From contig JAIEPF010000018.1 in the NCBI GenBank assembly GCA_019749945.1, forward strand, positions 1 to 51,696: DNA of 51,696 nucleotides, in the 5' to 3' direction. The notes under the pieces are model-generated. The model ran no database searches, had not been told where the DNA came from, and saw nothing but the letters and a program-made list of their open reading frames with translations. Both the position numbers and the translations under genes were made by a program. Below are positions 15,877-24,787 of the stretch, one piece after another. The DNA comes from Burkholderiales bacterium. GTDB lineage: Bacteria > Pseudomonadota > Gammaproteobacteria > Burkholderiales > SG8-41. Numbering within the stretch: the stretch's first letter is position 1; every line of letters starts with the position of its first letter.

Positions 15877-17808
15877 ATGTCCGACCACGATCACTACACC
15901 ATCGAGCAGACTTCGCAGCTGCTCGGCATTTCGGCGCAGAAACTGCGGCGCTGGGATGAACAGGGCATACTCGGCGCGCAACGCACCGAGGGCGGCCACC
16001 GCCGCTACCCGCGCGAAGTGGTCGACCGTCTGGTACGCGCCAACGGCGGCGCATTCGCTGAAAAAACCTCGCGCGAACTGGCGAGCATCAAGAAAACGCT
16101 CGCCGAAAAACGCCGCATCATCCAGCTGCTGATCGAAAGCGAAGGCCGTTACCGCGACCTCGTCGAAACCTCGCACGACCTGATCTGGCAGACCGATGCC
16201 GAGGGACGCTTCACCTACCTCAACGCCGCGGCCCATGAAATTTTCGGCCTGGCGCCGCCCGACCTGATCGGGCGCTGCTTTTTCAGTTTCGAAGCCGACG
16301 GCGCGCACGTGCCCAACCGCCGCTTCCTGTCGACACTGCGCCGCAACGGTGAAGTACAAAACCACGTAACCCATCTCAGCACCGCGCGCGGCGAAGACCG
16401 CTGGATCGGCATCAACGCGCGCATCACCCGCGATGAAATGGGCGAAATGCTGGGCATCCGCGGCACCGCCCGTGACGTCACCGAACAGCATCTGGCGATC
16501 CGCCGCGCCGAACACGTCGCCCTGCATGACGCGCTGACCGACCTGCCCAACCGCGGTGCGCTGCAGCGGCAGGTTGAAGCCGCGCTGCAGACCGGCCACG
16601 CCGGCGCGATCGTGATGATCGACATGGATCACTTCAAACGCGTCAACACGGTGTTCGGCCACGGCGCCGGCGACCAGCTGGTGCTGGGCCTGTCCGGCGT
16701 GCTGCGCAGCGTCGCGCGCGACCGCAAGGGTGAACTGTTCCGCGTCGGCGAAGACCAGTTTGTGCTGCACCTGCCCGACGCCCGCCGCGAAGAGGCGCTG
16801 GCCGCCGCCGCGATCGCGCTCGATGCCGTACAGAACTACCGTCTGGAAACCGCGCGCAACCGGGTGGTGTCCAATATCACCGCTTCGATCGGCATCGCAC
16901 TGCATCCGCTGCACGGCGACAACTGGGCCTCGCTGCTCGCCGCGATGGACGCCGCAACCCATCAGGCCAAGGACCAGGGACGCAACCGCGTCGCACTGTT
17001 CAACCCCGCCTCCGACGCCCTGCGCGCCAGCCATCGCCGCAACCAGTGGTCACGGCTGATCACCGAAGCGCTGGAACAGGACGAGATCGCGCTTTATGTG
17101 CAGCCGGCCGTGCAACTGCGTAGCGGAACCGCGGTGCACCACGAAATATTCATGCGCATCCGCGACGAACACGGCGCTTGGGCCGAAACGCAGCAATTCA
17201 TGGGCAGCGCGGAATCCATGGGTTATGCGCCGGCGCTGGACCAGCGTGTGCTGACCCGGATGCTGACCCATATCCACGAAAACAGCCGGCTGCCGCGCCA
17301 GCGTTATTCGCTCAATTTGTCGGCGGCGTCGATTTCCGACAGCGCCTGGGTGCGCGAAATGGTCGACATCGTCAAAACCTCGGATGTACCGGGTGAACAC
17401 CTGGTGTTCGAGGTCAGCGAAAAATCCGCGATGGAAAACATCGATGCCACTGCGGCTTTCATCGAACAGTTGCGGCCGCTGGGTGCACGATTCGCGCTGG
17501 ACGATTTCGGCACCGGCTTCAGCTCGTTTTATTACCTGAAGCGTTTCGAGGTCGATTACCTGAAAATCCACGAAAGTTTCACCCAGGACCTGCATGACAA
17601 CGCGGAAAGCCGGGTGTTCGTCAAGGCCGTCAACGGCCTCGCCCGCGACCTGAAACGGCAGGTGGTCGCCAAGGGCGTCGAAAACGCGGAATCACTGAAG
17701 CTGCTGAAGGATGCGGGAACGCTCTACGCGCAGGGCTCATTCCTGCAGCCGGTGACCCGGCTCGGCGCAGGCAGCGCTGCAACACGTACGCGCAGCAAAC
17801 GCGCCTGA
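15877..17808 (+). CDS. MerR-type HTH, PAS, degenerate GGDEF and degenerate EAL regulator
   Basis: Protein of 643 residues from ATG 15877 (the open frame has an upstream TTG at 15757 without domain content). Domains: MerR-like helix-turn-helix at about 7-55 (YTIEQTSQLLGISAQKLRRWDEQGIL, RTEGGHRRY), short coiled coil 65-90, PAS 90-205, GGDEF 213-375, EAL 385-625. The GGDEF signature is GEDQF (291-295), so cyclase activity is unlikely. In the EAL domain the motif is EIF (423-425), NLS and DDFGTGFSS are kept, but LKID is LKIH and AEGVE is AKGVE, so phosphodiesterase activity is doubtful. It follows the DSF synthase gene, as rpfR does elsewhere, but carries a DNA-binding head where RpfR has an RpfF-interacting domain. 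Binding of DSF to the PAS domain and of c-di-GMP to the EAL domain is inference. Confidence 0.88.
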   Translation: MSDHDHYTIEQTSQLLGISAQKLRRWDEQGILGAQRTEGGHRRYPREVVDRLVRANGGAFAEKTSRELASIKKTLAEKRRIIQLLIESEGRYRDLVETSHDLIWQTDAEGRFTYLNAAAHEIFGLAPPDLIGRCFFSFEADGAHVPNRRFLSTLRRNGEVQNHVTHLSTARGEDRWIGINARITRDEMGEMLGIRGTARDVTEQHLAIRRAEHVALHDALTDLPNRGALQRQVEAALQTGHAGAIVMIDMDHFKRVNTVFGHGAGDQLVLGLSGVLRSVARDRKGELFRVGEDQFVLHLPDARREEALAAAAIALDAVQNYRLETARNRVVSNITASIGIALHPLHGDNWASLLAAMDAATHQAKDQGRNRVALFNPASDALRASHRRNQWSRLITEALEQDEIALYVQPAVQLRSGTAVHHEIFMRIRDEHGAWAETQQFMGSAESMGYAPALDQRVLTRMLTHIHENSRLPRQRYSLNLSAASISDSAWVREMVDIVKTSDVPGEHLVFEVSEKSAMENIDATAAFIEQLRPLGARFALDDFGTGFSSFYYLKRFEVDYLKIHESFTQDLHDNAESRVFVKAVNGLARDLKRQVVAKGVENAESLKLLKDAGTLYAQGSFLQPVTRLGAGSAATRTRSKRA

Positions 17809-17821
17809 CACAATCCTCCGC

Positions 17822-18124
17822 CTACAGTCCCGGCTTGCGCCAGAGATAACGCCAGACAAAACCGGGATAGGCAAACACCAGGAACAGGCAGACCGTGATC
17901 GCGTAAAACTCCCAGCGCTGGGGATGCACCTGGCCGACGCGGCTTTCCATCAGCCAGGCCGCAGCGCCGGCGATGCCGTACAGCACAGCCAGTTCCAGCA
18001 GCCGCCAGCCCAGGGCTTTATTGCCGCCGGCAGCCGGTTTGATGAAAAAAATGCGCTCGGTGAAAAACGGCAGGTTGGCGAATACCAGCGCCAGCACCAG
18101 AAGCGCCGCGGTGCTCCAGTCCAT
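17822..18124 (-). CDS. DUF2818 family membrane protein
   Basis: Protein of 100 residues with three hydrophobic segments (about 5-25, 42-60, 75-95). The N-terminus ALVFANLPFFTERIFF and C-terminus AYPGFVWRYLW fit DUF2818, a small family found at the end of betaproteobacterial nuo operons. It starts 12 bases after nuoN and is almost certainly part of that operon. The function is unknown; an assembly or accessory role for complex I is inference from position. Its stop lies 13 bases from that of the convergent MerR-PAS-GGDEF-EAL gene. Confidence 0.85.
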   Translation of the reverse strand: MDWSTAALLVLALVFANLPFFTERIFFIKPAAGGNKALGWRLLELAVLYGIAGAAAWLMESRVGQVHPQRWEFYAITVCLFLVFAYPGFVWRYLWRKPGL

Positions 18125-18136
18125 GGGAATCCCGGC

Positions 18137-19585
18137 CTAGATCGAAGCGCGGACCGCTTCGATGCAGAGCACCATCAGCGGCTGCGGCGCGATGCCCAGC
18201 ACCAGCACCGCGAGGCCGTTCACCGTCAGCAGCGCGCGCACGTCACCCGAGGCCGTGACCGGCGCGGGATCCTGCGGTGCGTCGAAATACATCAGCTTGA
18301 CGATGCGCAGGTAGTAGAAAGCGCCGATCAGCGAAAACACCACGGCGATCACCGCCACCCACCACCAGCCGATCTGCACCACGGCCTGCAGCACCGACAG
18401 CTTGGCGTAGAAACCGACAGTCGGCGGGATGCCCGCCATCGAGAACATCAGCAGCAGCATCAGGAAGGCATGCCAGGGGCTGCGCTGGTTGAGGCCTTTG
18501 TAGTCGTCGAGGTTCTCGGCCTCGAAACCGTCGCGGCTCAGCAGCAGGATGATGCCGAAGGCGCCCAGCGTCATCAGCACGTAGACCACGACGTAAAACA
18601 TGCCGGCGCCGTAACCGTCGATGGTGCCCGACAACACGCCGAGCAGCAGGAAACCCATGTGCGAAATCGTCGAGTAGGCCAGCATGCGTTTGAGGTTGGT
18701 CTGCATGATCGCGGCGAGGTTACCGATGGCCAGCGACAGCACCGCCATGATCAGCAGCATCTGCCGCCATTCCTCGACCAGCGCGTCCGCCCCCAGCGCC
18801 TGGGCCAGCAGGCGCATCACGATGGCGAATGCGGCGAACTTGGGCGCGGAGCCGATGAACAGGGTCACCGCGGTGGGCGCGCCCTGGTAGACGTCGGGCA
18901 CCCACATGTGGAAAGGCACCGCGCCGAGCTTGAAACCGAGCCCGGCGACGATGAACACCAGCCCGAACACCAGCACCGCCTGCGCACGCACGCCTTCGGC
19001 GGACAATTGCGCGAGCTCGGTGATTTCCAGGGTGCCGGTGGCGCCGTAGAGCATCGACATGCCGTAGAGCAGCATGCCCGAGGCCAGCGCGCCCAGCACA
19101 AAATATTTCATCGCCGCCTCGGTCGCCTGCACCGAGTCGCGCTGCAGCGCGACCATCGCATACAGCGACAGCGACAGCAGTTCCAGCCCCAGGTACAGCG
19201 TCAGCAGGTGGTTGGCCGAGATCATCACCATCATGCCCAGCGTCGCGAACAGCGCCAGCGTGAAAAATTCGCCGCGGAACATGCCGCGCACCGCGGTGTA
19301 GGCGCGGGCGTAAACCAGGATGGTGATCACGGCGAGGCAGGTCAGCAGTTTCAGCGCGTCGGCCATCAGGTCGTCGACGAACATGCCGCTGAAGGTGTAC
19401 ACCGGCTCGGCATTGCCGGTGAAAAAGGTCAGCACCGCGCAGCCGGCCAGCGTGAACTGGGTCAGGCCGTAGGTGAAGACGCGATTGTCATCGCTGATGA
19501 ACAGGTCCGCGATCAGGATCACGCAGGCCATCACCAGCAGGAACAGCTCGGGATAGGCGGGCCACAATGGGGTGATGAATTGCAT
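18137..19585 (-). CDS. nuoN: NADH-quinone oxidoreductase subunit N
   Basis: Antiporter-like membrane subunit of complex I, 482 residues, normal length, about 14 hydrophobic helices. The conserved proton-channel segments are visible: [20 protein letters not shown] with the key Glu, [18 protein letters not shown], and the discontinuous-helix region [21 protein letters not shown] with its Lys. [19 protein letters not shown] is the second channel lysine region. It is the last nuo gene, three bases after nuoM. Confidence 0.97.
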   Translation of the reverse strand: MQFITPLWPAYPELFLLVMACVILIADLFISDDNRVFTYGLTQFTLAGCAVLTFFTGNAEPVYTFSGMFVDDLMADALKLLTCLAVITILVYARAYTAVRGMFRGEFFTLALFATLGMMVMISANHLLTLYLGLELLSLSLYAMVALQRDSVQATEAAMKYFVLGALASGMLLYGMSMLYGATGTLEITELAQLSAEGVRAQAVLVFGLVFIVAGLGFKLGAVPFHMWVPDVYQGAPTAVTLFIGSAPKFAAFAIVMRLLAQALGADALVEEWRQMLLIMAVLSLAIGNLAAIMQTNLKRMLAYSTISHMGFLLLGVLSGTIDGYGAGMFYVVVYVLMTLGAFGIILLLSRDGFEAENLDDYKGLNQRSPWHAFLMLLLMFSMAGIPPTVGFYAKLSVLQAVVQIGWWWVAVIAVVFSLIGAFYYLRIVKLMYFDAPQDPAPVTASGDVRALLTVNGLAVLVLGIAPQPLMVLCIEAVRASI

Positions 19586-19588
19586 GGT

Positions 19589-21082
19589 TTATTGCACCGG
19601 CAGTTTGCTGAGCGAGACATGCGCCAGCAGTTCGTTAACCGAGACATGCAACACCTCGGCGAAGGGTTGCGGCCAGACACCCATGGCCAGCACCAGCACC
19701 GCCAGTACACCCAGCACCAGGCACTCGCGGGCATTGATGTCCTGCAATTCCGCGACATGGTCGTTGGCCACCGCGCCGAACATCACGCGTTTGTACATCC
19801 ACAGCGTGTAGGCGGCGCCGAAAATCAGCGTGATCGCCGCGGCAAAGGCATACCAGAAATTCACCTTCATCGCGCCGAGGATCACCAGGAATTCGCCGAC
19901 GAAACCGCTGGTGCCCGGAAGTCCCGCATTGGCCATCGCGAACAGCATGAAAAACGCGGCGAACACCGGCATCCTGTTGGCCACTCCGCCGTAATCGGCA
20001 ATCTGGCGGGTATGCATGCGGTCATACAACACGCCGACGCAGAGGAACATCGCGCCGGAAATGAAACCGTGTGAAATCATCTGGATCACCGCGCCCTCGA
20101 CGCCCTGCGCGTTGAAAATGAAGATGCCCAGCGTGACAAAACCCATGTGCGAAATCGACGAATAGGCAATCAGCTTTTTCATGTCGGTCTGCACCAGTGC
20201 GACGAGGCCGATGTAGACCACGGCGATCAGCGACAGCCCGATCACCACCGGCGCGAGGTACAGGCTGGCATCGGGCACGATGGGCAGCGACAGCCGCAGG
20301 AAACCGTAACCACCGAGTTTCAGCATGATCGCGGCCAGCACCACCGAGCCGCCGGTGGGCGCTTCGACGTGGGCGTCAGGCAGCCAGGTATGCACCGGCC
20401 ACATCGGTACCTTGACCGCAAAAGCCATAAAAAAAGCAATAAAAACAATAACTTGTATAACAAGCGGCAGCGGCACCTGGTAGAAGTCGGCGAACGCGAA
20501 GCTGCCGCCCGCGGCGTTGTAGAGATAGATCAGCGCGACCAGCGAGAGCAAGGATCCGAGCAGCGTATAGAGGAAAAACTTCATCGCCGCATAAACGCGC
20601 CTGGGACCGCCCCAGACGCCGATGATGATGAACATCGGGATCAGCGTCGCCTCGAAGAACACGTAGAACAGCATCGCGTCCAGCGCCGAAAACACGCCGT
20701 TCATCAGGCCCGACAGCACCAGGAAGGCCGCCATGTACTGCGCCACGCGCTGCTGGATCACCTGCCAGCCGGCGATCACCACCAGCACCGTGGTCAGGCT
20801 GTTCAACAGGATCAGCAGCAGCGAAATGCCGTCGATGCCGAGGTGGTACCAGACGTTGAAGCTTTCGATCCACGGCACGCGGTGCACAAACTGGAATCCG
20901 CCCGCCTGCGCATCAAATCCGGTGTACAGCGGGATGGTCACCAGGAAACCGATCACCGCACCGATCAATGCGATCACGCGCGCCGCCTGCGCACTGCGGT
21001 CGCCGCCGGTAAACAGCACCGCGACGCCGGCGATGATCGGCGCCCAGATGGCGAGGCTCAGTAATGGCAGTTCGTGCATCAT
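19589..21082 (-). CDS. nuoM: NADH-quinone oxidoreductase subunit M
   Basis: Antiporter-like proton-pumping subunit, 497 residues. Channel motifs are present: FYVFFEATLIPMFIIIG with the key Glu, AFAVKVPMWPVHTWLPDAHVEAPTGGSV, and DMKKLIAYSSISHMGFV. The start may be either of two adjacent ATG codons. Codons for about residues 210-220 are unusually AT-rich and contain the motif ATTGTTTTTATT (20430-20449, minus), out of character with the rest of the gene. The spacer to nuoL is 43 bases. Confidence 0.97.
   Translation of the reverse strand: MMHELPLLSLAIWAPIIAGVAVLFTGGDRSAQAARVIALIGAVIGFLVTIPLYTGFDAQAGGFQFVHRVPWIESFNVWYHLGIDGISLLLILLNSLTTVLVVIAGWQVIQQRVAQYMAAFLVLSGLMNGVFSALDAMLFYVFFEATLIPMFIIIGVWGGPRRVYAAMKFFLYTLLGSLLSLVALIYLYNAAGGSFAFADFYQVPLPLVIQVIVFIAFFMAFAVKVPMWPVHTWLPDAHVEAPTGGSVVLAAIMLKLGGYGFLRLSLPIVPDASLYLAPVVIGLSLIAVVYIGLVALVQTDMKKLIAYSSISHMGFVTLGIFIFNAQGVEGAVIQMISHGFISGAMFLCVGVLYDRMHTRQIADYGGVANRMPVFAAFFMLFAMANAGLPGTSGFVGEFLVILGAMKVNFWYAFAAAITLIFGAAYTLWMYKRVMFGAVANDHVAELQDINARECLVLGVLAVLVLAMGVWPQPFAEVLHVSVNELLAHVSLSKLPVQ
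20430..20449. repeat. AT-rich TTGTTTTTATT motif inside nuoM
   Basis: The minus strand reads ATTGTTTTTATTGCTTTTTT within the coding sequence for a membrane helix (VIVFIAFFMAFA). It matches the motif at 14686, 26227 and 50141 over ATTGTTTTTATT or one base less. The surrounding gene is GC-rich. Confidence 0.4.
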
Positions 21083-21125
21083 CTCAATTATTTTTCTTCA
21101 GTTCTTAAGTTTCAGCCGCCGCATT

Positions 21126-23168
21126 TCATCCGCTGTATGCCAGCGTCAGCAACAGCAGCACACCGATGATCATGGCGAAGGCATAGTGATAGATGTAACC
21201 CGACTGCAGCTGGCGCACCACCGAAGCAAACCAGCCTACGAGGCGCGCCGAGCCGTTGACCATCACGTTGTCGATGACCGCGATATCGCCGCCCTTCCAC
21301 AGGCCCGTGCCCAGCGCGCGCGCGCCGCCGGCGAAGAACCAGTCGTTGAAACGGTCGAGGCCGTATTTCTCCATCAGTATCGTCACCACCACGCCCCACC
21401 GGTGGCGCAGCTTCGCGGGTAACTCCGGCCGCAGGATGTAGAGGAACCACGCGGTGCCGGCCCCCGCCACCGCCAGCCAGAACGGCAGCGTGCCCAGCGC
21501 ATGGGTCATCATGCCGATGACACCGTGGAAAGCCTGCGCCAGGGTCGCCATCGCGGTATGGGACGGATGCACGGTGATCGAGCTGCCGAAATAGTTTCCG
21601 TAAACAAAGCTGCCGATCAGCCAGCCCGCGCACACCGACGGGATCGCCAGCAGCACCAGCGGCACCCACACCACCGCCGGGGATTCGTGTGGCGCGTGGT
21701 GGTCATGGCCATGCGCGTGGTCATCATGCGCATGATCGTCTTGATGCGCCGCAGCCTTCGCCTCGGCATCCGCCGCCTTCACATCCGGGTGATGCGCATC
21801 GGCAAACCGTTCCTTGCCGTGGAATGCGTAGAACACCAGACGGAAGGAATAGAAGCCGCCGACGAACACCCCCGCCACCGCCAGTGCATAGGCAAACCCT
21901 GCCCCTGGCACGGTCGCATGATGCAGCGCCTCGACGATGGTTTCCTTGGAGAAAAAGCCGGCGAAGGGCGGCAGGCCGGCATTGGCCAGCGCACCGATCA
22001 GCACCGTCATGTAGGTGATCGGCATGTATTTGGCGAGACCACCCATCTTGCGCATGTCCTGCTGGTGATGCATCGCGATGATCACCGAGCCGGCGCCGAG
22101 GAACAGCACGGCCTTGAAAAAGGCATGGGTGAACAGGTGGAATATCGCCGCGGAATAGGCCGAGGCGCCCAGCGCCATGGTCATGTAACCCAGCTGCGAC
22201 AGCGTTGAATAGGCCACCACGCGTTTGATGTCGTACTGCACGGTGGCGATCAGCGCCATGAAAAAGGCGGTAATGGCACCGATGACCAGCACAAAGGACA
22301 GCGCGGTTTCCGACAGCTCGAACAGCGGCGACATCCGCGCCACCATGAAGATGCCGGCGGTGACCATGGTCGCGGCATGGATCAGCGCCGAGATCGGCGT
22401 CGGGCCCTCCATCGAATCCGGCAGCCAGACATGCAGCGGGAACTGCGCCGATTTGCCCATGGCGCCGATGAACAGCAGGATGCAGATCACGGTCATCAGC
22501 GACCAGCTCACGCCCGGGAACAGCTCGATGCTGTTGCCGGCCAGCCGCCCCGCGCCGGCAAACACCGCGGCGTAATCCAGCGTGCCGAAATACATCAGCA
22601 CCAGCGCGATGCCGAGCAGGAAACCGAAATCGCCGACGCGATTGACGAGGAAGGCCTTCAGGTTGGCGTAGATCGCCGTCGGCCGCGTGTACCAGAAACC
22701 GATCAGCAGATACGACACCAGCCCCACCGCTTCCCAGCCGAAAAACAGCTGCAGGAAGTTGTTGCTCATCACCAGCATCAGCATCGAGAAGGTGAACAGG
22801 GAGATATACGAGAAGAAGCGCTGATAGCCGGGATCGTCGGCCATGTACCCGATGGTGTAGATGTGCACCATCAGCGACACAAAGGACACCACCATCATCA
22901 TCGTCGCCGACAGCGGATCGATCAGGAAGCCGATTTCGAAGCGGATATTGCCGGACACCAGCCAGGTATAGACCGGGCCATTGAAGATGTTGCCGCCCAT
23001 CACGTCGCGGTAGACCAGGAAGGACGCGATCAGACACACCACCATGCCGAGGATGGTCACCGTATGCGTGGCGCGGCGGCCGATGGCCTTGCCGAACAGG
23101 CCGGCGATGATCGCGCCGGCGAGCGGCGCCAGCGGCACCAGCAGATAGAGTTTTTGCATCGCGGTCAT
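21126..23168 (-). CDS. nuoL: NADH-quinone oxidoreductase subunit L
   Basis: Largest proton-pumping subunit, 680 residues. Visible motifs: FFGWEAVGLVSYLLIGFW, GKSAQFPLHVWLPDSMEGPTPISALIHAATMVTAG and DIKRVVAYSTLSQLGYM, which are the channel residues, then a C-terminal lateral-helix region. Residues about 467-490 form an Asp/His-rich loop (HQDDHAHDDHAHGHDHHAPH) between helices, which could bind metal; its role is not known. An alternative start is three codons downstream (MQKLY). It lies seven bases after nuoK. Confidence 0.97.
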   Translation of the reverse strand: MTAMQKLYLLVPLAPLAGAIIAGLFGKAIGRRATHTVTILGMVVCLIASFLVYRDVMGGNIFNGPVYTWLVSGNIRFEIGFLIDPLSATMMMVVSFVSLMVHIYTIGYMADDPGYQRFFSYISLFTFSMLMLVMSNNFLQLFFGWEAVGLVSYLLIGFWYTRPTAIYANLKAFLVNRVGDFGFLLGIALVLMYFGTLDYAAVFAGAGRLAGNSIELFPGVSWSLMTVICILLFIGAMGKSAQFPLHVWLPDSMEGPTPISALIHAATMVTAGIFMVARMSPLFELSETALSFVLVIGAITAFFMALIATVQYDIKRVVAYSTLSQLGYMTMALGASAYSAAIFHLFTHAFFKAVLFLGAGSVIIAMHHQQDMRKMGGLAKYMPITYMTVLIGALANAGLPPFAGFFSKETIVEALHHATVPGAGFAYALAVAGVFVGGFYSFRLVFYAFHGKERFADAHHPDVKAADAEAKAAAHQDDHAHDDHAHGHDHHAPHESPAVVWVPLVLLAIPSVCAGWLIGSFVYGNYFGSSITVHPSHTAMATLAQAFHGVIGMMTHALGTLPFWLAVAGAGTAWFLYILRPELPAKLRHRWGVVVTILMEKYGLDRFNDWFFAGGARALGTGLWKGGDIAVIDNVMVNGSARLVGWFASVVRQLQSGYIYHYAFAMIIGVLLLLTLAYSG

Positions 23169-23175
23169 GGTCGCA

Positions 23176-23481
23176 TCAGCCCTTCATCCGGTTGATGTCT
23201 TCGACATTGATCGTGTTCAGGTTGCGGAACAGCACCACCAGGATCGCCAGGCCGATGGCCGACTCGGCGGCGGCAACCGTCAGGATGAAAAACACGAATA
23301 CCTGCCCCGCGATGTCGCCGAGAAAATGCGAAAAGGCGATGAAGTTCATGTTCACCGCCAGCAGCATCAGCTCGATCGCCATCAGCAGCACGATGACGTT
23401 TTTGCGGTTGAGGAAAATGCCGATCACTGAAATCGCGAACAGGATCGCGCCCAGCACCAGGTAATGTGACAGGGAAATCAT
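23176..23481 (-). CDS. nuoK: NADH-quinone oxidoreductase subunit K
   Basis: Small membrane subunit of 101 residues with three helices, the standard length. [43 protein letters not shown] holds the conserved membrane glutamate of helix 2, and a second Glu lies in [14 protein letters not shown]. Both are part of the proton path. It is separated from nuoJ by 87 bases holding a palindromic repeat. Confidence 0.97.
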   Translation of the reverse strand: MISLSHYLVLGAILFAISVIGIFLNRKNVIVLLMAIELMLLAVNMNFIAFSHFLGDIAGQVFVFFILTVAAAESAIGLAILVVLFRNLNTINVEDINRMKG

Positions 23482-23494
23482 TGCAGCCCCCCCC

Positions 23495-23580
23495 GTGATG
23501 GGTAACGGGTAATGGGTGATGGGTAAAAACCATCCATTGCATGCACTTTACGCATTACGCTTCACCCATCACTCATTACC
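23495..23580. repeat. GTGATGGGTAA-type palindromic repeat between nuoK and nuoJ
   Basis: One arm carries repeated GGGTAATGGGTGATGGGT and the other CACCCATCACTCATTACC, so the unit can fold into a hairpin. This ATGGGT class is a known style of dispersed intergenic element. It overlaps the last codons and stop of nuoJ. Confidence 0.65.
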
Positions 23581-24180
23581 GCCTTTTTCCGAAGGCATGG
23601 ACACGATGCGCACCCGGTCTTCGCGGCGCACCTTGATCTGCATAGCCGGGTCAATGTATTTGCCGTGTTTGCGGCGGCGCAGGGTCAGCGCGATCGCCGC
23701 GACGATGGCGACCAGCAGGATCACGGCAGCCAGCTCAAACGGATAGACGTAGTCGGTATAGAGCAGCCGGCCCAGTTCCTTGGTATTGCTGTAACCCGCG
23801 GGGGACGACGCCGGTCGCGGCGCCTCGTCGAGGCCGAAATAAGGGCCGGACAGCACCAGTGCCATCTCCGCCACCAGCAGCAGCGCCACCACGGCGCCGA
23901 TCGGCAGATAACTCCAGAAACCTTCGCGCAGCCGCTCGAGATTGATGTCGAGCATCATCACCACGAACAGGAACAGCACCATCACCGCGCCGACATAAAC
24001 CAGGACCAGCGCGATGCCGAGGAATTCCGCCTCCAGCTGGATCCAGATGCCGGCCGAGGTGCAGAACGCCAGCACCAGGAACAGCGCGGCGTGCACCGGA
24101 TTGCGCGCGGTAATGACGCGCAGCGCGGCGAACACCAGGATCGCCGCAAAAAACCAGAACATGAAGTCTTGAAATGTCAT
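23569..24180 (-). CDS. nuoJ: NADH-quinone oxidoreductase subunit J
   Basis: Membrane subunit of 203 residues, usual length for proteobacteria. Five helices; the conserved third helix ALVLVYVGAVMVLFLFVVMMLDI contains the family pi-bulge region that links quinone chemistry to pumping. The C-terminal tail is charged (RRRKHGKYIDPAMQIKVRRED). Its stop lies inside the palindromic repeat at 23495-23580, and a cacagag repeat separates it from nuoI. Confidence 0.96.
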   Translation of the reverse strand: MTFQDFMFWFFAAILVFAALRVITARNPVHAALFLVLAFCTSAGIWIQLEAEFLGIALVLVYVGAVMVLFLFVVMMLDINLERLREGFWSYLPIGAVVALLLVAEMALVLSGPYFGLDEAPRPASSPAGYSNTKELGRLLYTDYVYPFELAAVILLVAIVAAIALTLRRRKHGKYIDPAMQIKVRREDRVRIVSMPSEKGGNE

Positions 24181-24188
24181 AAAAGCTT

Positions 24189-24277
24189 AGCCACAGAGTT
24201 CACAGAGAACACAGAGAAAACCTGTGAATCCCCGCTCTTGATTTGAAATCTCTGTGTTCTCTGTGTCCTCTGTGGCT
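24189..24277. repeat. Palindromic repeat of the CACAGAG family, copy 2
   Basis: AGCCACAGAG...CTCTGTGGCT with three 9-base-spaced units per arm (CACAGAGTT, CACAGAGAA, CACAGAG). It lies inside the nuo operon, in the spacer between nuoI and nuoJ, so the transcript must pass through a long hairpin here. Confidence 0.9.
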
Positions 24278-24285
24278 GAAAGGGT

Positions 24286-24780
24286 TTAACGGTATTTCGC
24301 ATCCGTCATGCGGTCTTGCGCAATCTGTTCTTCGTAGGCATCACCGATCGCCAGCAGCATCGGCTTGGTATAGATCAGGTCGCCGCGTTTTTCGCCGTGG
24401 TATTCGAATATGCGCGTCTCGACAATCGAATCCACCGGGCAGGATTCCTCGCAGAAACCGCAGAAAATGCACTTGGTCAAGTCGATGTCGTAACGCGTGG
24501 TGCGGCGCGTGCCGTCGTCGCGCTGCTCGGATTCAATGGTGATCGCCAGCGCCGGGCACACCGCCTCGCACAGCTTGCAGGCGATGCAGCGCTCTTCGCC
24601 GTTGGGATAACGGCGCAGGGCATGTAACCCGCGGAAACGCGGGCTCTGCGGGGTTTTTTCCTCCGGGAACTGCACCGTGATCTTGCGCGCGAAAAAATAG
24701 CGCCCGGTGAGCATCATGCCCTTCAGCAGTTCGAACAGCAGGAAGGTGCTGAAAAATTTGCGGATGGTCGTCATTCTCAT
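24286..24780 (-). CDS. nuoI: NADH-quinone oxidoreductase subunit I
   Basis: Peripheral-arm subunit of 164 residues carrying two 4Fe-4S clusters (N6a and N6b). The motifs are [12 protein letters not shown] and [12 protein letters not shown]. The N-terminus has a short amphipathic helix ([18 protein letters not shown]). I chose ATG 24780, which follows a GAGG element; a GTG one codon upstream and an ATG two codons downstream are also possible. It starts seven bases after nuoH. Confidence 0.97.
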   Translation of the reverse strand: MRMTTIRKFFSTFLLFELLKGMMLTGRYFFARKITVQFPEEKTPQSPRFRGLHALRRYPNGEERCIACKLCEAVCPALAITIESEQRDDGTRRTTRYDIDLTKCIFCGFCEESCPVDSIVETRIFEYHGEKRGDLIYTKPMLLAIGDAYEEQIAQDRMTDAKYR

Positions 24781-24787
24781 CACCGCC

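Noticed and set aside
15262..17034. 590-codon open frame on the minus strand opposite rpfF and the regulator gene
   Set aside because: Both plus-strand proteins have clear domain motifs; the antisense product has none.
17924..20074. 716-codon open frame on the plus strand opposite DUF2818, nuoN and nuoM
   Set aside because: It is antisense to well-recognised genes and its product is a His/Gln/Arg-rich shadow of GC-rich codons with no known domain.
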